From the NCBI GenBank assembly GCA_037132395.1, contig JBAXPC010000008.1, positions 1 through 19,959 on the forward strand: 19,959 nucleotides of DNA, read 5' to 3'. The notes below the pieces were generated by a model. The model had not been told where the DNA came from. It saw only the letters and a program-made list of their open reading frames with translations, and did not search any database. This document shows positions 1 through 8,063 of this stretch, piece by piece; position 1 is the first letter of the stretch, and every line of letters begins with the position of its first letter. The translations under genes were made by a program, and so were the position numbers. Origin of the DNA: SICB01 sp037132395 (GTDB lineage: Bacteria > Patescibacteriota > Saccharimonadia > CAILAD01 > BJGX01).

Positions 1-56
<56 letters not shown>

Positions 57-158
57 ACCAGGTTCCCGAAGGCACATCTAGCTTTCGCTTGATTTCCTGG
101 GATGTCAAACCTCGGTAAGGTTCTTCGCTTAGCGTCGAATTAAACCACATCCTCCACT

Positions 159-192
<34 letters not shown>

Positions 193-293
193 TAAGCTTG
201 CGCCCGTACTCCCCAGGCGGATCACTTAACGCGTTAGCTGTACAACACAGAGGGTCGAATCTCCATACTGTTAGTGATCATCGTTTACGGCGT

Positions 294-327
<34 letters not shown>

Positions 328-559
328 ACGCTTTCGTTCCTGAGCGTCAGCAATAGCCCAGCAAGCTGCCTTCGCCATTGGTGTTCCTTCTGATATCTAC
401 GGATGTCACTCCTACACCAGAAATTCCACTTGCCTCTACTATGCTCTAGTTAGATAGTTTTGGACACAGTCCATGTGGTTGAGCCACAGGATTTCACATC
501 CAACTTATCAAACCGCCTACGAACGCTTTACGCCCAGTAATTCCGAATAACGCTTGGAC

Positions 560-599
<40 letters not shown>

Positions 600-716
600 C
601 CTTATTCTACAGGTACCGTCATAATCTTCCCTGTTAAAAGCAGTTTACACTCCGAAAAGCGTCTTCCTGCACGCGGCATCGCTCCATCAGGGTTGCCCCC
701 ATTGTGGAATATTCCT

Positions 717-747
<31 letters not shown>

Positions 748-748
748 A

Positions 749-780
<32 letters not shown>

Positions 781-989
781 AACCAGCTAAACATCGTAGC
801 CTTGGTGAGCTTTTACCTCACCAACAAGCTAATGTTACGCAGGCCCCTCCCGAAGCGCGAAAGCTTTCCTCCGAATAAATCGGAGTATATGGGGTATTAG
901 CCACCCTTTCGGATGGTTATCCCCCTCTTCGGGGCAGGTTCCAACGTGTTACTCACCCGTCCGCCACTAAAAAGTAGAAGCTAGACGAT

Positions 990-1028
990 AGATGTTAGAG
1001 ATTCGAATAAATCGAAATTCTAACATCT
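990..1028 (-). other. Expanded helix 6 (V1) hairpin in 16S rRNA
   Basis: Inside the 16S gene, AGATGTTAGA pairs perfectly with TCTAACATCT (10 bp; 990-999 with 1019-1028). After a small internal loop, TTCGA pairs with TCGAA around a TTTAT loop. The span between the conserved GTCGAACG and TGGCGG flanks is about 83 nt, against about 34 nt in E. coli. The pairing continues the normal h6 stem, so it reads as an expansion segment of the mature rRNA rather than an intron. Its 11-base loop core CGATTTATTCG also occurs in the hairpin at 872-882. Confidence 0.8.
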
Positions 1029-1046
1029 AAAATCTAAAATCTAAAT
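1026..1046 (-). repeat. Three tandem heptamers in the 16S V1 region
   Basis: On the plus strand, TCTAAAA, TCTAAAA and TCTAAAT follow each other directly. They form one side of the enlarged helix 6 and suggest growth of the V1 hairpin by slippage. The opposite strand of the stem (about 970-989) is not a matching repeat, so the lower stem is imperfect. Confidence 0.75.
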
Positions 1047-1074
1047 TTTCGTTCGACTTGCATGTGTTAGGCGT

Positions 1075-1118
<44 letters not shown>

Positions 1119-1154
1119 TGGATGTTTAGCGAAGATAAGAGGCACCTCTTTGAC

Positions 1155-1170
1155 TGCCGGCAAGCCGACA
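1155..1170 (-). other. Leader hairpin with CTTG loop (proximal)
   Basis: On the minus strand, TGTCGG pairs with CCGGCA (one T-G pair) around a CTTG tetraloop, about 40 nt upstream of the 16S 5' end. It shares the core CGGCTTGCCG with the larger hairpin at 1255-1280. It may guide 16S 5'-end processing. Confidence 0.55.
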
Positions 1171-1204
1171 TTGTCATCAAAATGTTCATCCTCTAGTCTA
1201 GGCC

Positions 1205-1218
1205 AACTCTCCAAAAAA
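1205..1218 (-). repeat. Copy 2 of the 14-base repeat, in the rRNA leader
   Basis: This is an exact copy of the sequence at the 16S 5' end (1105-1118). On the minus strand it reads TTTTTTGGAGAGTT. It sits in its own small stem: CCAACT at the 5' side can pair with AGTTGG at the 3' side. Confidence 0.85.
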
Positions 1219-1254
1219 GTTGGAGCTGGCAATCTATATAAGTACTTAGTATAG

Positions 1255-1280
1255 GCTCCAAACGGCAAGCCGTTCGGAGC
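1255..1280 (-). other. Leader hairpin with CTTG loop (distal, 11 bp)
   Basis: On the minus strand, GCTCCGAACGG pairs along its full length with CCGTTTGGAGC (one G-T pair) around a CTTG loop. It is the strongest hairpin in the rRNA leader. No T-tract follows, so it is not an intrinsic terminator. Confidence 0.65.
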
Positions 1281-1576
1281 ATCTAAACAAAGCATTGTTC
1301 TTAAAAATAGATAAAACCAATCTCCAACAAAAGAGTTACTGGCTTTAAAACCAGTGATGCATTCTCTAAAAAGAGAAGCACCTTGGGTTGTTACATTTTT
1401 AAAAAACGTAACCAAAAAGAAATTAACGAGTCCTTGTTTCTAGCACTATTTACTTCTCAAGATACCATGCTTTTGCTTGAGCCTTCAGCAGCGTCAAAAT
1501 AAAATCAGCTGACAATTTAATGTCTGCTGTTTTTATTTGTAGTCCGCTTTATTTGCTAAGCAAAAACTTAAATTGA

Positions 1577-1605
1577 ATTTTACAGGTTAAATAGGGTGGT
1601 GTCAA
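1577..1605 (-). promoter_or_regulatory. rRNA operon promoter
   Basis: On the minus strand a perfect -35 TTGACA (1605-1600) is followed by a 17-base spacer and the -10 box TAAAAT (1582-1577). Transcription would start near 1570. The -35 begins only 15 bases after the stop codon of the upstream membrane-protein gene. No terminator is visible between them, so upstream read-through into the rRNA operon is possible. Confidence 0.8.
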
Positions 1606-1620
1606 GCCTATAATTCGTGT

Positions 1621-2460
1621 CTACTTCTTTTTGCCAGCTTTTTTGAGCCATGCTTTTTTACTAGAGTCGTCATCGGGCGAACTAAAACGCGCAATTTTAT
1701 GCAAATTGGCCATTCTCCAGACGGCGATTAGCATCAATAGGGCCCATACAGTCATAATCGCAACTGCCAACCATCGCTGCCCGTAGGGCAATATAGACTC
1801 GTTGGCGAGTAGGCCTGCTAACAATAAAGATATACCAAGGCAAATATTGGATAGCTGGAAGTAGGTATTGATCTTTTTAAGCTCACGGTCTTTTTTGATT
1901 TTCTTTTTATAGGCTGCAAATATACCTAAAGACAGCACTATCATCGAAACCCCAATCCCAAAAATTACTTTTATTTCTAATTTGCTAGGCGATGCCGTTA
2001 GCCAATTAATAATCGGGGAGAGCTGATTGAGACTAAAGAGAGTTGCCACTAGACCTCCCAGTATCGCACCCACAATAACTTCTAATGGTTGGTGCCCTAG
2101 TATCTCGCGGAGCTGGCCGTATTCATCTGGTTTACGCAAGTTTCCGGTGCGAGCCATTTCGGCTATCAATGTGTTTAGGGTTCGAGCCTGCTCTCCAGCA
2201 CTGCGGCGGACACCAAAGCTATCGTACATCACAATACCAGCTATTATTGCTGTAATACCGAACAGCGGGCTACCAATACCCTGGTTGTAAAAGGTATAGC
2301 CAGCTAACGAGCAAACTACCGCCGAGTGGGCCGAGGGCATTCCCCCTGATGCATAAAGATAGCGTACATCTGCGTCGCCTTTGATAATTTCGATGATGGT
2401 TTTAATGAGTTGCGCTATTAGCCAGGCTAACAGTGGAACGTATAAATAAGGTGTTATCAT
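1621..2460 (-). CDS. Divergent PAP2 (DUF212) family membrane protein with a C-terminal membrane extension
   Basis: The N-terminal ~150 residues match the DUF212 family (B. subtilis YuiD type), distant relatives of PAP2 acid phosphatases. Visible motifs are GGMPSAHS (39-46), YDSFGVRRSAGEQA (79-92) and LGHQPLEV (121-128), which carry the histidine, arginine and acidic residues expected of a PAP2-like site. Membrane segments lie at about 5-25, 49-82 and 128-146. Family members are usually about 150 residues long. This one has ~130 extra residues with three more likely membrane helices (about 165-183, 203-220, 228-249) and a lysine-rich tail. A GAGAGGG site 9 bases before the ATG supports the start. 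The substrate is unknown; a lipid or polyprenyl phosphate is a reasonable guess. It lies just upstream of the rRNA promoter. Confidence 0.88.
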   Translation of the reverse strand: MITPYLYVPLLAWLIAQLIKTIIEIIKGDADVRYLYASGGMPSAHSAVVCSLAGYTFYNQGIGSPLFGITAIIAGIVMYDSFGVRRSAGEQARTLNTLIAEMARTGNLRKPDEYGQLREILGHQPLEVIVGAILGGLVATLFSLNQLSPIINWLTASPSKLEIKVIFGIGVSMIVLSLGIFAAYKKKIKKDRELKKINTYFQLSNICLGISLLLAGLLANESILPYGQRWLAVAIMTVWALLMLIAVWRMANLHKIARFSSPDDDSSKKAWLKKAGKKK

Positions 2461-2533
2461 AAAAAAAGTCCCTCTCGTTAAATTATATTTATTCTAAAGC
2501 TTTAATAGCTATAAGTCTATAACTTATCTGTAA

Positions 2534-3100
2534 CTAAGGTAAATCGAAGCTAAAAACCATACCGTAGTGGTAGCCGGGTAGATCGAGCACGCGCTTGAAG
2601 CTCATTCCGCAGCTGTTCATAAGCCGCAGGGCATCCTCTTTGGTAACGCGCCTATCCATGCTCGGGCCTACAGTTATTATTTTGCTATCCCAGTCTATCA
2701 AAACTATCTCACTATCGGGCCTTAGGTACTGCCCAATCGCTAGGCAAAATGAATCGGGCTTGATGGTGCTCGATAGCAGGTTGGTCAAAACTACAGTGTC
2801 GAGCGAACCGTTTGGTATGGCTCCACCAGTCAAAACATCGGCCAAGAGCAAAAACTCTAGATTTTTTCGATCGGCTAGGTGCGATAGCTTGCCAAAAGAG
2901 TCCATGCTTGGTCCTGCAACAAAAACAGTACCTTCTTCACCAATTTTATTCAGCAAAGCTGGAGCAAAAAAACCAATAGGCAAACCTATTTCGAGTACTT
3001 TTTGGCCAGTACGGATATCAAGGCCTTCGACTACTGCAGTTGGATTCAAAAAATGCCTAGTGATCCTCGAATGCAATCTTCTTGGAAATGCCTGGAGCAT
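2534..3100 (-). CDS. Class I SAM-dependent methyltransferase-like protein, degenerate cofactor motif
   Basis: The 188-residue protein has the layout of a small Rossmann-fold methyltransferase of the UbiE/ArsM type. Motif I reads VLEIGLPIGFF (35-45): the E-x-G and final G are kept, but the usual central glycine is proline. The acidic residue normally found at the end of strand 2, which binds the ribose of SAM, is missing (VFVAGPS, 59-65). A hydrophobic strand DTVVLTNLLS (101-110) and a later EIVLIDWDS (131-139) fit strands 4 and 5. It may be a weak, altered or non-catalytic enzyme. A GAAAGG Shine-Dalgarno site 7 bases before the ATG supports the start. It lies 63 bases after gyrA and is probably co-transcribed with it. 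The substrate cannot be told. Confidence 0.75.
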   Translation of the reverse strand: MLQAFPRRLHSRITRHFLNPTAVVEGLDIRTGQKVLEIGLPIGFFAPALLNKIGEEGTVFVAGPSMDSFGKLSHLADRKNLEFLLLADVLTGGAIPNGSLDTVVLTNLLSSTIKPDSFCLAIGQYLRPDSEIVLIDWDSKIITVGPSMDRRVTKEDALRLMNSCGMSFKRVLDLPGYHYGMVFSFDLP

Positions 3101-3163
3101 GGTTTACCTTTCTATTAGCTTCATAATACTATATTTTGGCTATGCTTACAAAGTACTCGAAAA

Positions 3164-5818
3164 CTACTTGGCTGTTTTTTTAGAGTCTTTTGGGTCCTCG
3201 GATTGCTCTAGTTTTTTATCGCTGCTTGTTGCTTGAGCTATTGGAGCTTCGATTGGTATATCAGATTCTAGTTCTTTTGGTAAAAGCGCAATAGATGCTA
3301 TCTGGTCGCCTTCGGCCATTCGCATAATTCGAACACCTTGGGTTGATCGGCCAATTACAGGAATCGCGCTAAGCTTGAGGCGTATTACTTGTCCGCGCTT
3401 GGATATAATAAGTACGTCGTCTTCTCGACCATCAATTATTCGAACATCTACAGCCTTACCGGTCTTGGCCGTTGCGACGCCGGCTTTAATACCGACCCCA
3501 CCGCGATTGTGTGACGAAAATTGGTTGCTCTTGGTTATTTTTCCGTAGCCGTTTTCCATAATTACCAGCATTAGTTTGTCTTCACCACTGATTACATCCA
3601 TTCCTACCACGACGTCGTCTTTGCGCAACCTAATGCCCCTGACCCCTCTGGTAGCTCGGCCCATTGGTCGGGCGTCTTTTTCATTAAAGCGGATCGCTTG
3701 GGCATTGGATGTTGATATTATAATATTGTCCTCGCCGGTAGTCTTCTTGACCCAGCTAAGTTTATCGCCGCCGTCGAGTTTGATAGCTACTATTCCGCTC
3801 TGGCGGATATTCGTAAAGTCAGAGAGGGAAGTCTTTTTGATGGTTCCGTTATTGGTGGTCATAAATAGATACTTGGCTGGGTCGTCTTTTTGAATAGCGA
3901 CAAGTGAAGTGACGCTTTCTTCGGGGCTGAGGCTTAAGACATTCATTATGGACTGCCCCTTAGCAATGCGGCTGGCTGGTGGTATTTCGTAAACCTTGAG
4001 CTTAAATACCCGGCCGAGCGTCGTAAAAAATAGTATTGTGTCGTGGGTTCGGGCCTGTACGACATGCTCGACAACATCTTCTTCTTTGGTGCCCATGCCC
4101 ATCTTTCCCTTGCCTCCTCGACCTTGTGCACGGTATTCGGTAGCGATGATTCTCTTAATATAATTGCCCTTAGTGAGAGTAATAACCACCTCCTCGTCAG
4201 GAATCAAATCTTCTTCGCTAAAGTTACCAATCGCTTTTTTGATAATTTGGGTTTTACGTTTATCGCCATAGGTTTCTTTTACTTCTTCTAGTTCGGCCCT
4301 GATAACTTTCAGGATGTTAGCCGCACTGCTAAGTATTTCTTTGAGCTTTTTAATGAGCTTCTGGAGTTCGAGGTACTCATCTTCGATGCGCTTGCGTTCG
4401 AGCCCAGCCAAGACGCGAAGTTGCATTGCCAAAATTGCATTGGCTTGGATTTCGGTTAGCTTAAATTGGGTCACAAGGTTAGCACGGGCTTCTTCTTGGT
4501 TGGCGCTGGCGCGAATAGTACTAATGACCTTGTCGATTTCATCGAGTGCTATCTTGAGCCCTTCCAGTATATGGGCGCGATCTTCGGCCTTACGAAGCTC
4601 AAACTCGGTTCGTCTGCGCACCACAACCTGCCGATGCTCGAGATAATAGCGCAACACCATTTCGAGGTTCAAAACTCTGGGCTGAATACCCTCGACTAGA
4701 GCCAGCATATTGACATGGAAAGCTGTTTGCATCGGTGTCATTTTGTAGAGCTGGTTTAATATCTTGCCCGAATAAGCATCTTTTTTGAGCTCTATCACAA
4801 CACGTACACCCTCTTTGCCAGATTCATCTCGCAGGTCAGATATACCGACTATCTTTTTGGTCTGAACTAGCTCGGCGATTTTTTCTACCAAACTAGCCTT
4901 GTTTGTCTGGTAAGGAACTTCGGTAATAATAATACGCTCTTTGCCTTTTTGGTTTTCGGTTATCTCGGCTACGGCACGCATCGTAATAGAACCTCGGCCA
5001 GTGCCGTAAGCTTGAGCAATTGAGCCGTCATCGAATATCACACCGCCAGTTGGGAAGTCTGGGCCTTTGATGATCTTAATTAAGTCGGCTACGCCGGCTT
5101 CGGGGTTGTCTATTAGGTGTAATACGGCATCGACAACTTCAGTTAGGTTGTGAGTAGGAATATTGGTGGCCATTCCAACAGCGATTCCCTGTACTCCATT
5201 AAGTAGCAAGTTTGGCACTTTGGCTGGTAGCACCTTAGGCTCAAACTGCGAGCCGTCGTAGTTGGGCATAAAATCGACAGTGTCTTTTTCGATATCTAAA
5301 AGCATTTCTTCGGCATACTTTGTCATGCGAGCTTCGGTGTATCGATGAGCCGCCGCGCCATCGCCGTCCATGCTTCCGAAGTTACCCTGGCCATCAACCA
5401 TTCGGTAACGCATTACCCAGTCTTGAGCCATACGAACCATCGACTCATAAACTGCAACATCGCCGTGCGGGTGGTACTTACCCAGAACTTCTCCAACTAT
5501 GGTAGCGGATTTGCGGAATTTAACATTGTGCCTAAGACCGAGGTTATTCATAGCAAAAAGTATTCGGCGATGAACCGGCTTGAGTCCATCACGGACATCT
5601 GGCAGTGCTCTAGAGACAATTACACTCATCGCGTAATCTAGATAGCTTTTTTCCATTTCGCCTTCAATAGTCTGGGGAGCTATCAGACCAAACTCGGTCT
5701 TGACGGCCTGGCCCTTGCCACTAGAGCTGGTACCACCAACTGGTGCACTTAGCGAGTCCATTTGGTTCTCTGGTGGTGTGGTTGGTATTTCTTCTGGGTT
5801 TGGGATTTGTTTGTCCAT
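3164..5818 (-). CDS. gyrA: DNA gyrase subunit A
   Basis: This is the breakage-reunion subunit of gyrase, which with GyrB introduces negative supercoils using ATP. The catalytic tyrosine is Tyr160 in AHRYTEARM (equivalent to E. coli Tyr122). The winged-helix/tower core spans about 45-540, followed by the beta-pinwheel domain. The GyrA-box is QGRGGKG (565-571), which supports gyrase rather than topoisomerase IV. At 884 residues it is full length. It has a ~40-residue Pro/Ser/Gly-rich N-terminal extension and an acidic-lysine tail. In the quinolone-binding loop (HPHGDVAVYE, 116-125) the usual Ser83 is Val121 and Asp87 is Glu125. The start lies one base after the gyrB stop (TAA-G-ATG), so translation is probably coupled. 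Confidence 0.98.
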   Translation of the reverse strand: MDKQIPNPEEIPTTPPENQMDSLSAPVGGTSSSGKGQAVKTEFGLIAPQTIEGEMEKSYLDYAMSVIVSRALPDVRDGLKPVHRRILFAMNNLGLRHNVKFRKSATIVGEVLGKYHPHGDVAVYESMVRMAQDWVMRYRMVDGQGNFGSMDGDGAAAHRYTEARMTKYAEEMLLDIEKDTVDFMPNYDGSQFEPKVLPAKVPNLLLNGVQGIAVGMATNIPTHNLTEVVDAVLHLIDNPEAGVADLIKIIKGPDFPTGGVIFDDGSIAQAYGTGRGSITMRAVAEITENQKGKERIIITEVPYQTNKASLVEKIAELVQTKKIVGISDLRDESGKEGVRVVIELKKDAYSGKILNQLYKMTPMQTAFHVNMLALVEGIQPRVLNLEMVLRYYLEHRQVVVRRRTEFELRKAEDRAHILEGLKIALDEIDKVISTIRASANQEEARANLVTQFKLTEIQANAILAMQLRVLAGLERKRIEDEYLELQKLIKKLKEILSSAANILKVIRAELEEVKETYGDKRKTQIIKKAIGNFSEEDLIPDEEVVITLTKGNYIKRIIATEYRAQGRGGKGKMGMGTKEEDVVEHVVQARTHDTILFFTTLGRVFKLKVYEIPPASRIAKGQSIMNVLSLSPEESVTSLVAIQKDDPAKYLFMTTNNGTIKKTSLSDFTNIRQSGIVAIKLDGGDKLSWVKKTTGEDNIIISTSNAQAIRFNEKDARPMGRATRGVRGIRLRKDDVVVGMDVISGEDKLMLVIMENGYGKITKSNQFSSHNRGGVGIKAGVATAKTGKAVDVRIIDGREDDVLIISKRGQVIRLKLSAIPVIGRSTQGVRIMRMAEGDQIASIALLPKELESDIPIEAPIAQATSSDKKLEQSEDPKDSKKTAK

Positions 5819-5819
5819 C

Positions 5820-7886
5820 TTATACGTCCAAGTTCTCTACGCTACTTGCGTGGGTTTGAATGAAATTTTTACGTAAGCTGACTTCTTCGCCCATCAGCTT
5901 ATTGAATATAGCATCGGCTTTTTCGGCATCATCTACTGTAACTTTAAGCAGTACGCGATTGGTCGGGTCCATGGTGGTTTCCCAGAGCTGCTCTGGGTTC
6001 ATTTCGCCAAGACCTTTGTATCGCTGAATACTAATACCGGAAATTTTTTGATTATCTCCGCCGCCGCCGCCGCCAGTTTCGGCCTCAGCCTGAACATCGC
6101 CTGCTAGTTCGGCTAGATCTTTGGCTGTCTGAACATCGGCGTTAATTTTATCTTCAGCTATTTTCTGATCGCTGGATTTGGCTTTTTTGGTTTCGGCTTT
6201 TTTATCCTGAATAGCTTTTATTATGGTGTCTCGCTGAGCATCCGAATAGGCATACTGACTGCTTTTGCCTGCACTGATTTTATAAAGAGGTGGCTGAGCG
6301 ATGTATATTTTGCCGGCTAATACTAGTTCGCTAAAGTGCCGATAAAACAGCGTCAGAAGCAAAGTACGGATGTGGGCACCATCGACATCGGCGTCGGTCA
6401 TAATAATAATGCGGTGGTAACGCAACCTAGAAATATCGAAGGTCTCGCCGATACCTGTGCCCATAGCGATGATTAAATTTTTGACTTCATTATTGGCGAG
6501 CATTTTATCGAGCCTGGCGCGTTCGACATTAAGAATTTTACCCCTAAGCGGTAGTATGGCTTGAAACTCTCGGTCGCGTCCTTGTTTGGCCGAACCACCG
6601 GCCGAGTCGCCCTCTACCAAATAAACTTCGCTTTTTTCGGCATCCTTGCTACTACAGTCGGCCAGCTTACCGGGCAAGGTCATTCCCTCGAGGGCTCCCT
6701 TACGAATCACACTATCGCGAGCTGCGCGAGCTGCGAGTCGAGCACGGGCCGAGAGCAAGCCTTTGCCGATAATCTTTTTGGCTTCGATAGGGTTTTCCTC
6801 AAGATAGTAGCTGAGGTACTCGTTTAAGACCTTCTCGACGATACTGCGAATCTCGGGGTTGCCGAGCTTGGCTTTGGTTTGGCCCTCAAACTGTGGGTCA
6901 GCGAGCTTAACAGAAACAATCGCGGTTAGACCTTCGCGGACATCATCGCCAGTGAGGTTTTCTTCTTTTTCTTTGATGAGTCCATTTTTGCGAGTGTAGT
7001 CGTTGATGGCTCGGGTTAGGGCTGACCTAAACCCAACTACATGGGTGCCACCCTCTGGATTGAAGATATTATTGGCAAAGGCCTTAAACTGCTCATTGAA
7101 ACTATTGCTGTATTGAATTGCAATCTCAACCACTACGTCGTCGACCTTTTTGTCGACATAAAAAGTTGGCTCGTTGAGCGACTCTTTGCCCTTATTGAGA
7201 TGTTCAACATAGCTCTTGATACCACCTTCAAAATAAAAGCCATAGCTCTGGCTAGTACGCTCGTCTTTGATATTGACCTGCACGCCCTTGGTCAGGTAGG
7301 CCTGGTGGCGTAAATAATCCAAGATAGTCTTATAACTAAATTTGGTTGTTTCGAAAATTTCATCATCAGCCTTAAAACTAATTTGCGTGCCGCGCTTGGT
7401 GGTCTTATCGATTTTTTTGATATCCGATACTGGCACTCCTACCTTGTACTCTTGTTGGTACTCAAAACCATCTTTCCAGACGGTCGCCTTGAGGTCTGTC
7501 GATAGGGCATTGACGACGCTAATTCCGACTCCGTGTAATCCGCCAGAGACTTTGTATCCTCCGCCACCAAATTTTCCGCCGGCATGAAGCACCGTCAAGA
7601 CGGTTTCGAGTGCCGACTTGCCAGTGGTTTTGTGCTTATCGACGGGTATTCCGCGACCGTCATCGGTAACTGTTACCCAGCCGTCGTCTTGCAATACAAC
7701 ATCGACTTTGGTAGCTTCCCCGGCCAAGGCTTCGTCGATAGAGTTATTGACTATCTCCCAGACCAAATGGTGCAAGCCCTCGCTGCCGGTGCCACCAATA
7801 TACATTCCTGGGCGCTTTCGAACTGGGTCCAGCCCCTCTAGGACTTGGATCTGCTCAGCGTTGTATGCTTGCTTTTTTTCGGCCAT
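5820..7886 (-). CDS. gyrB: DNA gyrase subunit B
   Basis: This is the ATPase subunit of gyrase. The GHKL ATP site shows E44 and N48 in VWEIVNNSIDEAL, TDDGRGIP (74-81) and GGLHGVG (115-121). The TOPRIM domain shows VEGDSAGG (424-431), LPLRGKILNVE (445-455) and the metal-binding MTDADVDGAH (496-505). The C-terminal QRYKGLGEMNP (from 621) contacts GyrA. Between TOPRIM and this end there is an insertion of about 55 residues (~557-613). It is rich in Lys, Ala, Asp and Glu and ends in six glycines encoded by a GGC run (plus strand 6058-6074). The protein is therefore 688 residues instead of about 640. A promoter with a perfect TATAAT lies 69 bases upstream. An AGAGGGG site lies 14 bases before the ATG, which is a long spacing. 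Confidence 0.98.
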   Translation of the reverse strand: MAEKKQAYNAEQIQVLEGLDPVRKRPGMYIGGTGSEGLHHLVWEIVNNSIDEALAGEATKVDVVLQDDGWVTVTDDGRGIPVDKHKTTGKSALETVLTVLHAGGKFGGGGYKVSGGLHGVGISVVNALSTDLKATVWKDGFEYQQEYKVGVPVSDIKKIDKTTKRGTQISFKADDEIFETTKFSYKTILDYLRHQAYLTKGVQVNIKDERTSQSYGFYFEGGIKSYVEHLNKGKESLNEPTFYVDKKVDDVVVEIAIQYSNSFNEQFKAFANNIFNPEGGTHVVGFRSALTRAINDYTRKNGLIKEKEENLTGDDVREGLTAIVSVKLADPQFEGQTKAKLGNPEIRSIVEKVLNEYLSYYLEENPIEAKKIIGKGLLSARARLAARAARDSVIRKGALEGMTLPGKLADCSSKDAEKSEVYLVEGDSAGGSAKQGRDREFQAILPLRGKILNVERARLDKMLANNEVKNLIIAMGTGIGETFDISRLRYHRIIIMTDADVDGAHIRTLLLTLFYRHFSELVLAGKIYIAQPPLYKISAGKSSQYAYSDAQRDTIIKAIQDKKAETKKAKSSDQKIAEDKINADVQTAKDLAELAGDVQAEAETGGGGGGDNQKISGISIQRYKGLGEMNPEQLWETTMDPTNRVLLKVTVDDAEKADAIFNKLMGEEVSLRKNFIQTHASSVENLDV
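6058..6074. repeat. CCG trinucleotide run in gyrB (six-glycine linker)
   Basis: Five CCG units plus CC on the plus strand encode glycines 605-610 of GyrB. A perfect trinucleotide run in an essential gene is prone to slippage, which would lengthen or shorten the linker by whole glycines. Confidence 0.9.
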
Positions 7887-7923
7887 AAATTATCTATAAT
7901 CCCCTCTGTTAGTATCATAATAA

Positions 7924-7943
7924 TAAGCTCTTGTAGCAGCTTA
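7924..7943 (-). other. Hairpin at the 5' end of the gyrB leader
   Basis: TAAGCT pairs with AGCTTA around an 8-base loop. From the predicted transcription start (about 7949) this hairpin forms within the first ~25 nt of the gyrB mRNA. It could protect the 5' end or modulate translation. Confidence 0.45.
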
Positions 7944-7955
7944 TATATGCACTCT

Positions 7956-7984
7956 ATTATAGGCGAAAGATTGGGCACAAGCAA
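7956..7984 (-). promoter_or_regulatory. gyrBA promoter
   Basis: On the minus strand a -35 TTGCTT (7984-7979), a 17-base spacer and a perfect -10 TATAAT (7961-7956) precede gyrB. The start site would be near 7949, giving a leader of about 63 nt. The promoter lies in a 177-base gap after the upstream ATPase gene, so gyrBA is probably its own operon. Confidence 0.75.
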
Positions 7985-8063
7985 TGTATTTAGTTTGGCT
8001 AGTTAAAATAAACTGCTGACTGGGCTTAGCGAATTAGCGGCGGCGAATTATCTCAGGATAAAA

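Noticed and set aside
1026..1046. CRISPR-like tandem repeat
   Set aside because: It is only three 7-base units without spacers, inside the 16S gene. No CRISPR array or cas gene is present in the window.
2595..3236. A 213-codon plus-strand frame
   Set aside because: It is antisense to the methyltransferase-like gene and the gyrA end, with no recognisable protein features. Similar antisense frames (e.g. 9484-9996) were rejected for the same reason.
8041..8063. Terminator after the VirD4-like ATPase gene
   Set aside because: Only a 4-bp TATC/GATA stem and no T-run follow. Transcription may continue into the gyrB leader.
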